Shown here: positions 1 to 6,896 of the stretch, piece by piece | Position numbering within the stretch: the stretch's first letter is position 1 | Layout of the letters: each line of letters opens with the position of its first letter | Assembly: GCA_035317605.1 (NCBI GenBank) | Contig: DATHGT010000336.1 | Coordinates: 1-17,730 of the forward strand | Source of the DNA: DATHGT01 sp035317605 | GTDB lineage: Bacteria > Methylomirabilota > Methylomirabilia > Rokubacteriales > CSP1-6 | DNA: 17,730 nt | Direction: 5' to 3' | Notes under the pieces: model-generated | Databases searched by the model: none | What the model was told of the DNA's origin: nothing | The model's input: only the letters and a program-made list of their open reading frames with translations | Position numbers and translations under genes: made by a program

Positions 1-348
1 GTCCGCCAGACCTGGCAGTTCTTCTGGGCCTCCGGCGCGCTCTCGTCGTTCCTCGACAATGCGCCGACGTACCTGACGTTCCTGGCGCTCGCTCAGGGCC
101 TGCGCCTGACCGACGAGGTCGTCGGCGTCCCGCACGCGATCCTGGCCGCCATCAGCGTGGGCGCGGTCGCGATGGGAGCGAACACCTACATCGGCAACGC
201 GCCGAACTTCATGGTCAAGGCCATCGCCGAGGCGGCCGGCGTCAAGATGCCGGGCTTCTTCGGGTACATGCTCTACAGTGGGGCGATCCTGATCCCGCTG
301 TTCGTCCTCGTCACGCTGCTGTTCTTCCTCAGCGGATCGCCTGGGTGA
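1..348 (+). CDS. Sodium:proton antiporter, ArsB/NhaD (CitMHS-like) type, C-terminal fragment
   Basis: The reading frame is open from base 1 and ends at TGA 346-348, so only the last 115 residues are present. They contain hydrophobic membrane segments and two motifs that I associate with this ion transporter superfamily: a half-helix segment SFLDNAPTYLTF near residues 17-28, and GANTYIGNAPNFMVKAIAE near residues 59-77. The chain ends in a last transmembrane helix rich in L, V and F. In this superfamily such proteins exchange Na+ for H+ or carry carboxylates across the inner membrane. The last 20 bases overlap the 3' end of pth on the opposite strand, so the two genes converge without a spacer. 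Exact substrate cannot be read from the fragment. Confidence 0.8.
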   Translation, partial: VRQTWQFFWASGALSSFLDNAPTYLTFLALAQGLRLTDEVVGVPHAILAAISVGAVAMGANTYIGNAPNFMVKAIAEAAGVKMPGFFGYMLYSGAILIPLFVLVTLLFFLSGSPG

Positions 349-862
349 TGAGCTGAAGGACGCGGTCGGCCGCGAGCGCGACCGCGTCCTCGATGAGGGT
401 GACCTCTTCGGGCTGGAAACGATCGAGCACGTGGTCGGCGACGTCGGCCTTTCGCTCGGGGCGGCCGATCCCGACCTTCACGCGTCGGATCTCGTCGGTG
501 CCGAGGGTCTCGATCACCGAGCGCATCCCGTTGTGGCCGCCGTGGCTGCCCTTCATGCGCATCCGGACCGCGCCGAGGGCCAGGTCGATGTCGTCGTAGA
601 CCATGATCAGGTCCGCGCCCTCCGCGTGCAGCCGGCGGAGGGCGGTGGCGATCGCCGGGCCGGTGACGTTCATGAAGCTCTGGGGCTTGACCAGATGGAC
701 GGGCTCGTCGCGCCAGCGGCCGCGGGCCACCAGCGCCCACCCCTCGTCGCGCCAGCCCGCGCGTAACGTCGGGGCGAGATGATCGAGCACGCGCTGGCCC
801 ACGTTGTGGCGGGTCCCCTGATATCTCGGGCCGGGGTTGCCGAGCCCCGCCACAACGGTCAT
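329..862 (-). CDS. pth: Peptidyl-tRNA hydrolase
   Basis: Pth hydrolyses the ester bond of peptidyl-tRNAs that drop off ribosomes, recycling tRNA in the cytosol. The 177-residue length is near the usual ~190. The N-terminal signature GLGNPGPRY...TRHNVG is intact, with the conserved Asn9 and catalytic His19. Asn65 in SFMNVTG, Asp90 in VYDDIDL and Asn111 in GSHGGHNGM are the other expected active-site and substrate-binding residues. The ATG at 862 begins exactly at the conserved N-terminal strand and is preceded by a modest GAGG ribosome-binding sequence. It is the last gene of the minus-strand block, 83 nt after rplY. In Pseudomonas ychF follows pth; here that neighbour is missing and a convergent antiporter lies there instead. 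Confidence 0.97.
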   Translation of the reverse strand: MTVVAGLGNPGPRYQGTRHNVGQRVLDHLAPTLRAGWRDEGWALVARGRWRDEPVHLVKPQSFMNVTGPAIATALRRLHAEGADLIMVYDDIDLALGAVRMRMKGSHGGHNGMRSVIETLGTDEIRRVKVGIGRPERKADVADHVLDRFQPEEVTLIEDAVALAADRVLQLITQAIR

Positions 863-945
863 TTCACCGCTCGCCTCACAACGCGCTCGCGAAACGCTCG
901 CGGCCGTTGTTCGGCTCGCACGGCCACATGGGCCACGCGACTACG

Positions 946-1620
946 TTACTTCTTGGCCTTCTTGTCGTCCGCTTCGTCTTCCTTCTTGCGCTCGGTGAGC
1001 ACCTCGGGCTCCGCCGTCGCGGTCGCCGCCGCCGGGGTCGCGGCCGCGACCACTTCCTCGGCCATCGGGGCGGCCACGGTGACCACGGCCTGGCCGGGGT
1101 CGTTCAGGATCCGCACGCCTTCGGGAGCGAGGAGGGCGCCCACCGTGAGGACGTCACCGATCATCAGCGCGGCGACGTCGGCGTCGATCCGCTCCGGGAT
1201 CAGGGTCGGCAGGCACGAGACGTCCAGCTCGTGCAGGACGACGTTGAGGATGCCCTTCTGGTCTCGCACGCCGACGGCCTCACCCACCGGATGCACGGCC
1301 ACACGCACCGTGATCGCCCGGTCGGCCGTCACTTCCTGGAGGTCGACGTGCAGCAACCGCTCGGAGACGGGGTCGAACTGGAGCGCGCGGATGATGGCCA
1401 TGCGCGACCCGGCGCCGCCCGCGAACGTGAGGTTGAGCAGCTGGGTGCTGCCCGCGTGCCCGTGGATGATCCGGAGCACGGCCTTGGGATCGACGCTGAT
1501 GGACTCGGGCTTGGCCCCGCCGTAGAGAACGGCAGGCACCACGCCGGCCCGGCGCAGACGCTTGGCGACCTGCTTGCCGGTCTCGCCACGTTGCTGGATG
1601 GTCAGTTCTTGCATCGCCAT
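946..1620 (-). CDS. rplY: Large ribosomal subunit protein bL25, CTC form
   Basis: bL25 binds 5S rRNA in the large ribosomal subunit. At 224 residues this is the long two-domain CTC/TL5 form, not the ~95-residue E. coli form. Residues ~1-95 make the 5S-binding domain, with the typical GKQVAKRLRRAGVVPAVLYG stretch near residues 15-34. Residues ~100-190 make the CTC beta domain. The last ~20 residues are a charged, probably disordered tail rich in E, D and K. Two ATGs are possible, at 1620 and 1614. I prefer 1620 because AAGGAG lies 6 nt upstream. That Shine-Dalgarno overlaps the end of prs, whose stop is only 11 nt before, so the two are surely cotranscribed. Confidence 0.96.
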   Translation of the reverse strand: MAMQELTIQQRGETGKQVAKRLRRAGVVPAVLYGGAKPESISVDPKAVLRIIHGHAGSTQLLNLTFAGGAGSRMAIIRALQFDPVSERLLHVDLQEVTADRAITVRVAVHPVGEAVGVRDQKGILNVVLHELDVSCLPTLIPERIDADVAALMIGDVLTVGALLAPEGVRILNDPGQAVVTVAAPMAEEVVAAATPAAATATAEPEVLTERKKEDEADDKKAKK

Positions 1621-1631
1621 GGAACGCTCCT

Positions 1632-2576
1632 TCAGACGAACAGGGTGGACACGGATCCCTTGTCGTGGATCTGTCGGATCGCCTCGCCGAGCAGCGGCGC
1701 GACGCTGAGCACGGTGACCCGCGCCGCCAGCTTCTCCGGCGGGACGGGGATCGAGTTCGTGACGACGACTTCTTCCAGGGCCGACGCCTTGATGCGCTCG
1801 ATGGCCGGCCCCGAGAGCACGGGGTGAACGCCGCAGGCGAGAATGCGCTTGGCGCCCTCGCGCTCGAGCGCGCCCACCGCCTGGACCAGGGTGCCGGCGG
1901 TGTCGATCATGTCGTCGATCACGATCGCTTCCTTGCCCGCCACGTCGCCGATCAGGTGCATGACGGTGGCGACGTTGGGCCCCTCCCGGCGCTTGTCGAT
2001 GATGGCCAGCCCCGCGTGCAGGCGCTTGGCGATGGCGCGGGCCCGCTCGACCCCGCCCGCGTCGGGCGACACGATCACCGGATCCTTCAGGTCCTTCTTG
2101 CCGAGATAGTCGACGATGACCGGCGGCCCCGCGAACAGGTGATCGACCGGGATGTTGAAGAACCCCTGGATCTGCCCGGCGTGCAGGTCGAGCGCGAGCA
2201 CGCGATCGACGCCGGCCGCCTCCAGCAGATCGGCCACGAGCTTGGCGGTGATGGGGACCCGCGGCTGGACCTTCCGGTCCTGCCGAGCGTAGCCGTAGTA
2301 GGGGAGCACCGCGGTGATGCGGTCGGCCGACGCGCGCTTGAGCGCGTCGATCATGATCAGCAGCTCCATCAGGTTGTCGTTCACCGGCGGGCAGGTCGGC
2401 TGGACGACGAACACGTCGGCCCCGCGCACGCTCTCGTTGACCTGCACGAACACCTCGCCGTCCGAAAATCGCGACACGTCCGCATCCCCCAAGGGCAGGT
2501 GCAGATACTGCGCGATCTCCTCCGCCAGCGGCTTGTTCGCATTCCCCGAGAACAATTTGAGGTCGTAGGTCGTCAT
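1632..2576 (-). CDS. prs: Ribose-phosphate pyrophosphokinase (PRPP synthetase)
   Basis: The enzyme transfers pyrophosphate from ATP to ribose 5-phosphate, giving PRPP for purine, pyrimidine, His, Trp and NAD synthesis in the cytosol. The 314 residues match the class I family length. Visible hallmarks are the N-terminal FSGNANKPLAEEIA; PYYGYARQDRK around residues 92-102; the metal- and ATP-site DLHAGQIQGFF around 130-140 with His132; the flexible-loop lysine in IDKRR (Lys195); and the PRPP-binding loop VIDDMIDTAGT at 219-229. The ATG at 2576 has a strong GAGGGG just upstream. It lies 51 nt after the 3' end of tRNA-Gln and 11 nt before rplY, in the same order as in Pseudomonas. Confidence 0.98.
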   Translation of the reverse strand: MTTYDLKLFSGNANKPLAEEIAQYLHLPLGDADVSRFSDGEVFVQVNESVRGADVFVVQPTCPPVNDNLMELLIMIDALKRASADRITAVLPYYGYARQDRKVQPRVPITAKLVADLLEAAGVDRVLALDLHAGQIQGFFNIPVDHLFAGPPVIVDYLGKKDLKDPVIVSPDAGGVERARAIAKRLHAGLAIIDKRREGPNVATVMHLIGDVAGKEAIVIDDMIDTAGTLVQAVGALEREGAKRILACGVHPVLSGPAIERIKASALEEVVVTNSIPVPPEKLAARVTVLSVAPLLGEAIRQIHDKGSVSTLFV

Positions 2577-2627
2577 GTGCCCCTCACTGGGCTACGAGTC
2601 ACTTCGGCCCCACGTTTCGGTCGAGCG

Positions 2628-2702
2628 TGGTTGGGGCGGGAGGATTCGAACCTCCGAATACGGGATCCAAAGTCCCGCGCCTTGCCACTTGGCCACGCCC
2701 CA
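2628..2702 (-). tRNA. tRNA-Gln (UUG anticodon), CCA encoded
   Basis: On the minus strand a full cloverleaf folds: acceptor TGGGGCG with CGCCCCA (7 bp, U1-A72), D arm GCC/GGC, anticodon stem CGGGA/TCCCG with loop CTTTGGA (anticodon TTG, reads CAA and by wobble CAG), a 5-nt variable loop TATTC, and T arm GGAGG/CCTCC with loop TTCGAAT. Every stem is perfectly paired. The genome encodes the 3' CCA at 2630-2628. The discriminator base at 2631 is A, whereas the tRNA-Gln I know best, from E. coli, has G73. The gene lies between ispE and prs and is probably cut from their common transcript; I found no convincing dedicated promoter. Confidence 0.96.
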
Positions 2703-2707
2703 ATGTA

Positions 2708-2785
2708 CATGGGGGGCCTAGCTTCGGGCCCCCCAAGCCCCCCGGGTGCTCGTCGCGCCTCGGGGAGCCCTCGGCGCTCCTCGGA
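2708..2785 (+). repeat. Dispersed GC-hairpin repeat element, copy A
   Basis: This copy begins 6 nt beyond the 5' end of tRNA-Gln. It opens CATGGGGGGCC, has a perfect 8-bp stem (2711-2718 with 2727-2734, loop TAGCTTCG), and continues with a C-rich tract and a less structured tail ending CTCCTCGGA. By eye it aligns with 16529-16604 in the same order of blocks: G6 stem, C6 stem, AA-C5, GGTG, CTCG, AGCC, GGCGC, CCTCGGA. No T-run follows the stem on either strand, so it is not a standard rho-independent terminator. Role unknown. Confidence 0.6.
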
Positions 2786-2807
2786 CATCCACTTAGACCA
2801 GGCCTGC

Positions 2808-2913
2808 CGGCAACTGCTGGTTCAGGACCTCGCGCAACTACTGGCCCTGGACCTTCGGCAACTGCTGGTTCGGGACCTTCGGCAACTGCTGGTCCTGGAC
2901 CTTTCCGCAACTG
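2808..2913. repeat. 24-bp direct tandem repeat, about 4.4 copies
   Basis: Units start at 2808, 2832, 2856 and 2880, with a decayed fifth unit at about 2905. Each reads roughly CGGCAACTGCTGG followed by (T/C)(T/C)C-N-GGACCT. The spacing between copies is exactly 24 bp, then 25 bp for the last. Each unit contains a short imperfect inverted repeat, perfect in the fourth (GGTCC-T-GGACC). It fills most of the gap between the ispE stop (2923) and tRNA-Gln. Because 24 is a multiple of three, both strands read as octapeptide repeats, but one such frame runs straight through the tRNA, so I do not call a gene. It has no unique spacers, so it is not CRISPR. Confidence 0.85.
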
Positions 2914-2922
2914 TCGTTGCAT

Positions 2923-3846
2923 TTATCGCGGTCCGCTATTGCGACGGCGGACGGCGGGGCCGGCCAGTGTCCGGACGGCCCAGCACTCCCATGATGCGTG
3001 GCTCACGCGGCGCCGGATCTGACGGGCGTGATCCAGCGAGCGCGCGATGCCGAATACCGTCGGTCCGCTTCCGGACATCAGCGCTCCCAGGGCGCCCGCG
3101 GCCAGCAGCGCCGCCTTCATGCGCCCGATCTCCGGTTGCACCGGCACCACGGCGGCCTCCAGAGCATTGTAAAGGTTCCGGGCCACGCGTTCGACCCGCT
3201 TCGCACGCAGCGCCGCCGCCATCGCCCGCGCCCGCGTTCCGTCGGTGTAGACCGCCGGCGTCAGTCGCCCGTACGCCTCGGCCGTGCTCGAAGCGTACCG
3301 CGGATTGACGAGGACCAGCGCCAGTGCCATGCCGCGCATCCGATCCAGCGTTTCTCCCCGGCCGGTCGCGAAGCCGACGCCGCCCCGCAGGAAGAACGGG
3401 ACGTCCATCCCGAGCCTGACCGCCACTTCGGTGAGCCTCGCAATCGGCCAGCGCAGGCCCCAGAGTCGGTTGAGGCCGAGCAGGACCGCGGCGGCGTCCG
3501 CCGACCCGCCGCCCAGGCCCGCCGCGACCGGAATGCGCTTGTCCAGCGTGATGCGCACGCCGCGATCGACGCCCGCGGCCTCACGCAGGATCACCGCCGC
3601 GCGCAACGCGAGATTCGAGGCGTCGGTCGGAACGCCGGGGGCCGTGGTCCTGAGCTCGAGCGACGCGACGTCTTCGAGGACGACCCGGTCCGACAGCTCC
3701 ACGCCCTGCATCACGGTGACGATCTCGTGATAGCCGTCGGCCCGCCGACCGAGGACTTCGAGCGCCAGGTTCACCTTGGCCGCAGCGCTGAGCTCGATCC
3801 GTCGCCCGCGTCCCGACCCTCTCGACAAGGCGCCGCAGCCTAGCAC
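2923..3846 (-). CDS. ispE: 4-(cytidine 5'-diphospho)-2-C-methyl-D-erythritol kinase
   Basis: IspE phosphorylates CDP-methylerythritol with ATP in the non-mevalonate (MEP) isoprenoid pathway. It is a GHMP-fold kinase. Conserved parts are AAKVNLALEVLGRRADGYHE near the start, the ATP loop IPVAAGLGGGSADAAAVL at residues ~105-122, the catalytic aspartate in GMDVPFFL (~148), and the C-terminal glycine motif GALMSGSGPTVFGI. The start is uncertain: GTG 3846 (307 residues) and TTG 3828 (301 residues) both lack a clear Shine-Dalgarno. An ATG at 3960 would overlap lolB by 80 nt and add a low-complexity leader, so I reject it. The stop is TAA at 2923. The gene follows lolB by 34 nt and precedes tRNA-Gln. 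Confidence 0.93.
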   Translation of the reverse strand: MLGCGALSRGSGRGRRIELSAAAKVNLALEVLGRRADGYHEIVTVMQGVELSDRVVLEDVASLELRTTAPGVPTDASNLALRAAVILREAAGVDRGVRITLDKRIPVAAGLGGGSADAAAVLLGLNRLWGLRWPIARLTEVAVRLGMDVPFFLRGGVGFATGRGETLDRMRGMALALVLVNPRYASSTAEAYGRLTPAVYTDGTRARAMAAALRAKRVERVARNLYNALEAAVVPVQPEIGRMKAALLAAGALGALMSGSGPTVFGIARSLDHARQIRRRVSHASWECWAVRTLAGPAVRRRNSGPR

Positions 3847-3851
3847 CCGGC

Positions 3852-3895
3852 CGCGCGTCAGCGCAACCGCTCCGCGCGCGTCAGCGCAGCCGCTC
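3852..3895. repeat. 23-bp tandem duplication at the lolB stop codon
   Basis: Two 21-base copies, at 3852-3872 and 3875-3895, differ at a single base; both begin CGCGCGTCAGCGCA on the plus strand. The copy at 3875-3895 contains the lolB stop codon (3881-3883) and its last codons; the second copy repeats that segment after the stop. The event therefore lengthened the lolB-ispE spacer, where the ispE start has to be found. Confidence 0.85.
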
Positions 3896-4648
3896 GGTCG
3901 CCGCGCCGGGCGGAATCGTGAGCACGAAGCGCTCGCTCTCGATGCCGCCGTTGAGGGCAACGCCTCGGTAACGCACCCTGCCGGTGACGTTGCCCTGGGC
4001 GGCGGTCAGATCGAGTCCGGTGATCGTACCGTCGTCGGTGCGCTGGTAGACGATCACCGCGTCGACCCGCCCGCCCGCGATCAGGATCCGCCGGACGACG
4101 CCGGTGGAGAAGTCCATCCACACGCGCTGGCGATGGAGCGCGCCGATCATCTCCAGCGATCGTCCGTGCTCGTCGGCGGCAAGAATCTCGGCCACGCGCA
4201 AGTCTTTCGGCGGAACCGGCAGGCCGGCGAGCAGACCGACGAGATCCTCGGGCTCGACGGCCAACCAGAACAGGCGCGCCGCCGTCTCGGGCGTGGCCGG
4301 CCCCACCGTGGCCGTGTTCGAGACCGCGTTGTAGGCGACGATCTGGCCGTCGTGAACGGTCGCGATCAGGAGCGGTGGGCCGAACGGCGAGAGCACTTCG
4401 AAGCGAAGCGAGCTGGGCGCCTTCAGCAGCAGCACGCCGGGCGCCTGCTGCTTGCGGCCGCCACGCTCGACCAGCACGTCGGCCTGCGCGCGGAGGTCCG
4501 AGAACTCCTTCAAGCGGGCGCGGAGCAGGTCGACGGCGCGCTGCGCGTCCTCGGTCACCGGGGTACGGGGCGGCGCCAGCGCCGTCGCGCAGCCGCCGGC
4601 CAGCCAGAGGATCAGCAGCGCGCTACTGAGAAGTCTTCGAGCGTTCAC
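3881..4648 (-). CDS. lolB: LolB-like outer-membrane lipoprotein (DUF4292-type)
   Basis: The 255-residue chain has a short basic N-terminus, a hydrophobic stretch and a lipobox ending in Cys20 (LAGGC), so it should be a lipoprotein. The residue after Cys is Ala, which favours outer-membrane sorting under the usual rule. The rest lacks strong catalytic motifs but has the pattern of a LolA/LolB-type half-barrel: GVLLLKAPSSLRFEVLSPFG, then a C-terminal RVRYRGVALNGGIESERFVL segment. LolB receives lipoproteins from LolA and inserts them in the outer membrane. The neighbours support the name: lolB-ispE-prs is a conserved order in gammaproteobacteria. The start is GTG 4648, 26 nt inside the end of the TPR gene, so translation is probably coupled. 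Sequence similarity to E. coli LolB is not obvious by eye. Confidence 0.72.
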   Translation of the reverse strand: MNARRLLSSALLILWLAGGCATALAPPRTPVTEDAQRAVDLLRARLKEFSDLRAQADVLVERGGRKQQAPGVLLLKAPSSLRFEVLSPFGPPLLIATVHDGQIVAYNAVSNTATVGPATPETAARLFWLAVEPEDLVGLLAGLPVPPKDLRVAEILAADEHGRSLEMIGALHRQRVWMDFSTGVVRRILIAGGRVDAVIVYQRTDDGTITGLDLTAAQGNVTGRVRYRGVALNGGIESERFVLTIPPGAATERLR

Positions 4649-6392
4649 CTTTGAGTCGCTGCAGACGGGAGGTGGTGTCGTCGAGCTTCTTCTTCACGCC
4701 GTCGGCAGCCGGGTCGAGCTGGAGGGACTTTTCCCAGGCAGCGACCGCTTCCTGTTCGAGCCCGTTCTTGGCGAAGGCGTCGCCCAGGTGATCGTAGATG
4801 ACGGGATCGGGCTCGCGCGCTTTCTCGACCGCGCGCCGCAGCTCCCGCAGCGCCTCGGGATAACGCCCCTGCTGGTAGTACGCCCACCCCAGGCTGTCGA
4901 TGAAGTAGCCGTTGTCGGGCTCGATCTCCAGCGCCTTGCCGATGAGCTGCACCGCCTCGTCGAGGTTCTGGCCCTTCTCGGCGTACATGTAGCCGACGTA
5001 GTTGTAGGCCTCCGCGTGCTTGGGGTCGAGCGCGATCACGTTGCGGAACACCTTGACGGCATCGTCGAACCGGGTCTGCTTTTCGTAGACGACCCCGAGC
5101 TGGAACAGCAGGTCGCGGTGCTTGCCGTCGATGTTCAGGCCTTCCTGGAGCGTGTCGAGCGCCTTGTCGTACTGCTTGGCGCGGAAGTAGGCGGTGCCGA
5201 GATAGAGGAACAGCTCCGGGCGCTTGGGCTCGAGATTGACGGCCTCGCGCAGCACCGCGATGGATTCGTCGTGCCGCTTGGCGCGCCCGAGGAGGAACCC
5301 GAGCTGAACGCGCGCGTCGACCGAGCGCGGATCGACCTTGAGGATGCGCTCGAGCTCGGCGCGCGCCTCCTCGTCGCGACCGCCGTCCATGTAGGTCGTG
5401 GCCAGGAAGTAGCGGGCGCGAAGGTTCGTCGGGTCCACCGCCAGCGCGCGTCGGAAGGCCTCGCTCGCCCGGTCCCACAGCTTCTGCTCGTAGTACACGG
5501 CGCCGAGCTTCATCCAGACGCGGGGATCGCGGGGCGAGCCCTCGGCCAGCGACTCGATCTCGTTCTGGGCCTCCTTGAAGCGGCCCAGGCGGATCAGCAG
5601 GTCGCCGATCCGCTCGATGAAGCCGGCGTTGTCGGGATTCGACTGGGCGGCGCGCCGGTAGACGTCCAGTGCTTTCTCCGGCTCGTGGCGCGCCTCGTAG
5701 ACGTAGCCGAGCGCGGTCCACGCGCCGTCGTGATCGGGGTCCAGCTCGATGGCCTGGTTGAGGCGCCGGAGGGCCTCGTCCCAATTTTCGGTTTCGATGG
5801 CCAGCCGTCCCAGCAGGAACTGGCCCTGGGCGAGGTTCGGATTGCGCTCGAGGAGACGCAGCAGGATCGTCCGCGCCTTGTCGAACGTCTTCTGCTCGAC
5901 GTAGTAGCGCGCGAGCGTGAGATACGGCTCCTCGGCTTCCGGGTTCAGCGCGATGGCCCGCTCCAGCTCGGCCTCGGCCTCCGGATACTTCTTCTGCGCC
6001 CGCAGCAGCTCCGCGAGCGCCATGTGGGCTCCGGGTTCCGAGGGCGCCAGCTCGACCGCGCGTCGCGCCGCGAGCAACGCTTGTTCGGCGTTATCGGTGC
6101 GGGCCAGCCACTGGGACAGCTCGCGCCACAGGAACGGCGCCCGCGGATCGCGCTTGAGCGCCTCTTCCATGGCGGCCACGGCTTCCTTGAAGCGTCCGCC
6201 CTGGGCATGGTACTGGGCGACCGTGTAGTGGTAATAGGCCTCGGCCGCGGCGTCCTGCGACGGGCCCGTGCGCGTCGGTTCGCCGGCGGCGCGATGCGTG
6301 ACCCCTCCGGGCGTCGCCGTTCCGGCACACCCGGCGGCGAGCGTTCCCGCGAGCAGCAGCCCCAGGGCTCCGAGCGAAGGGCGAATGATCAC
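4623..6392 (-). CDS. TPR-repeat lipoprotein, LbcA-like candidate
   Basis: The 589-residue protein starts with a signal peptide ending in the lipobox LAAGC (Cys22). The remainder is about fifteen consecutive 34-residue tetratricopeptide repeats from residue ~39 to ~560, each with the A-x-Y/G-x3-A...A-x3-P pattern (for example GRFKEAVAAMEEALKRDP, KLWDRASEAFRRALAVDP). The last ~25 residues are basic. TPR solenoids bind proteins, so this is an envelope-facing scaffold or adaptor. In Pseudomonas aeruginosa the gene just upstream of lolB-ispE encodes LbcA (PA4667), a TPR outer-membrane lipoprotein that delivers substrates to the CtpA protease; size and place agree here. The GTG start at 6392 overlaps the DUF721 stop as GTGA. 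The same frame stays open upstream through rlmD, but that is a GC shadow. Confidence 0.88.
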   Translation of the reverse strand: MIIRPSLGALGLLLAGTLAAGCAGTATPGGVTHRAAGEPTRTGPSQDAAAEAYYHYTVAQYHAQGGRFKEAVAAMEEALKRDPRAPFLWRELSQWLARTDNAEQALLAARRAVELAPSEPGAHMALAELLRAQKKYPEAEAELERAIALNPEAEEPYLTLARYYVEQKTFDKARTILLRLLERNPNLAQGQFLLGRLAIETENWDEALRRLNQAIELDPDHDGAWTALGYVYEARHEPEKALDVYRRAAQSNPDNAGFIERIGDLLIRLGRFKEAQNEIESLAEGSPRDPRVWMKLGAVYYEQKLWDRASEAFRRALAVDPTNLRARYFLATTYMDGGRDEEARAELERILKVDPRSVDARVQLGFLLGRAKRHDESIAVLREAVNLEPKRPELFLYLGTAYFRAKQYDKALDTLQEGLNIDGKHRDLLFQLGVVYEKQTRFDDAVKVFRNVIALDPKHAEAYNYVGYMYAEKGQNLDEAVQLIGKALEIEPDNGYFIDSLGWAYYQQGRYPEALRELRRAVEKAREPDPVIYDHLGDAFAKNGLEQEAVAAWEKSLQLDPAADGVKKKLDDTTSRLQRLKGERSKTSQ

Positions 6393-6859
6393 AGGGCGCC
6401 TCGTTGGCGATCGGAGCGTCGGGCGCGGCCCAGCAGACGGCGCGCGGCGGCTCTCGCCTCCGGATCGCGAATCGGAGCGACGCTGGCGTCGATCTCGCGG
6501 AGGTCGTCCGGGCTCAGCGGACGCAACGCGCGGACCGACGGCGCCGTCGGCGCCTCGGACGGGCCATCGGCAATGCGGCCGAGCGTGAAGCGCAGCGTGC
6601 GGATCGTGTCGAACTGCCCGGCGATGCGTTGGGTCAGCTCCGCCGAGCGCAACGTCAGCTCCTGCAGCCACGGAGAGTTGTCGACGACGACGTGCAGGCA
6701 GCCGTTGGTGAGGGCGTGGGGCCGGGACCGACGCGCGGCGTCGGGACCGACCACGGCGTTCCAGGCGCCACGAAGGCGAACCTCGTCGAGGCGATCGCGA
6801 AGCGCGGGCACCGCGCTCACGAGAAGATCGCCGACGGCACGCGGGCCTTGTCGCTTCAC
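6389..6859 (-). CDS. DUF721 (DciA-like) protein
   Basis: This 156-residue protein has the DUF721 core in its first ~90 residues: a helical start, then LRGAWNAVVGPDAARRSRPHAL followed by a strand-turn unit GCLHVVVDNSPWLQEL. The domain is KH-like, and its best-studied member, DciA, loads the replicative helicase DnaB. The last ~60 residues are rich in R, A and D and look disordered. The start is GTG 6859. There is no close Shine-Dalgarno, but a TATGAT sits 8 nt upstream, suggesting a nearly leaderless message. It is the first gene of the minus-strand block and overlaps the TPR gene by 4 nt. Membership in the domain family is clear; a helicase-loading role is inference. Confidence 0.85.
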   Translation of the reverse strand: MKRQGPRAVGDLLVSAVPALRDRLDEVRLRGAWNAVVGPDAARRSRPHALTNGCLHVVVDNSPWLQELTLRSAELTQRIAGQFDTIRTLRFTLGRIADGPSEAPTAPSVRALRPLSPDDLREIDASVAPIRDPEARAAARRLLGRARRSDRQRGAL

Positions 6860-6867
6860 AACGTCGT

Positions 6868-6896
6868 ATCATACTCCCCGACCCGCGACGGTGACC
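6868..6896 (-). promoter_or_regulatory. Candidate promoter of the DUF721-TPR-lolB-ispE block
   Basis: On the minus strand a -10 TATGAT (5/6 to consensus) lies at 6873-6868. At 17 bp spacing the -35 position falls on GGTCAC (6896-6891), a poor match. Transcription would begin about 6861, almost at the GTG start at 6859. The -35 place is shared with the divergent rlmD promoter. Confidence 0.45.

Noticed and set aside
863..945. Possible small gene between pth and rplY
   Set aside because: I saw no frame with a start and ribosome-binding site; it looks like plain spacer.
2711..2734. Rho-independent terminator at the GC hairpin near tRNA-Gln
   Set aside because: No T-run follows the stem on either strand, so it does not meet the pattern.
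2808..2913. Possible CRISPR array
   Set aside because: The units abut without unique spacers and are only 24 bp; no cas gene is nearby.
2599..2922. A 107-codon minus-strand ORF with octapeptide repeats starting right after the ispE stop
   Set aside because: It reads through the whole tRNA-Gln gene; the repeat peptides come from the 24-bp array. A translated product is unlikely.
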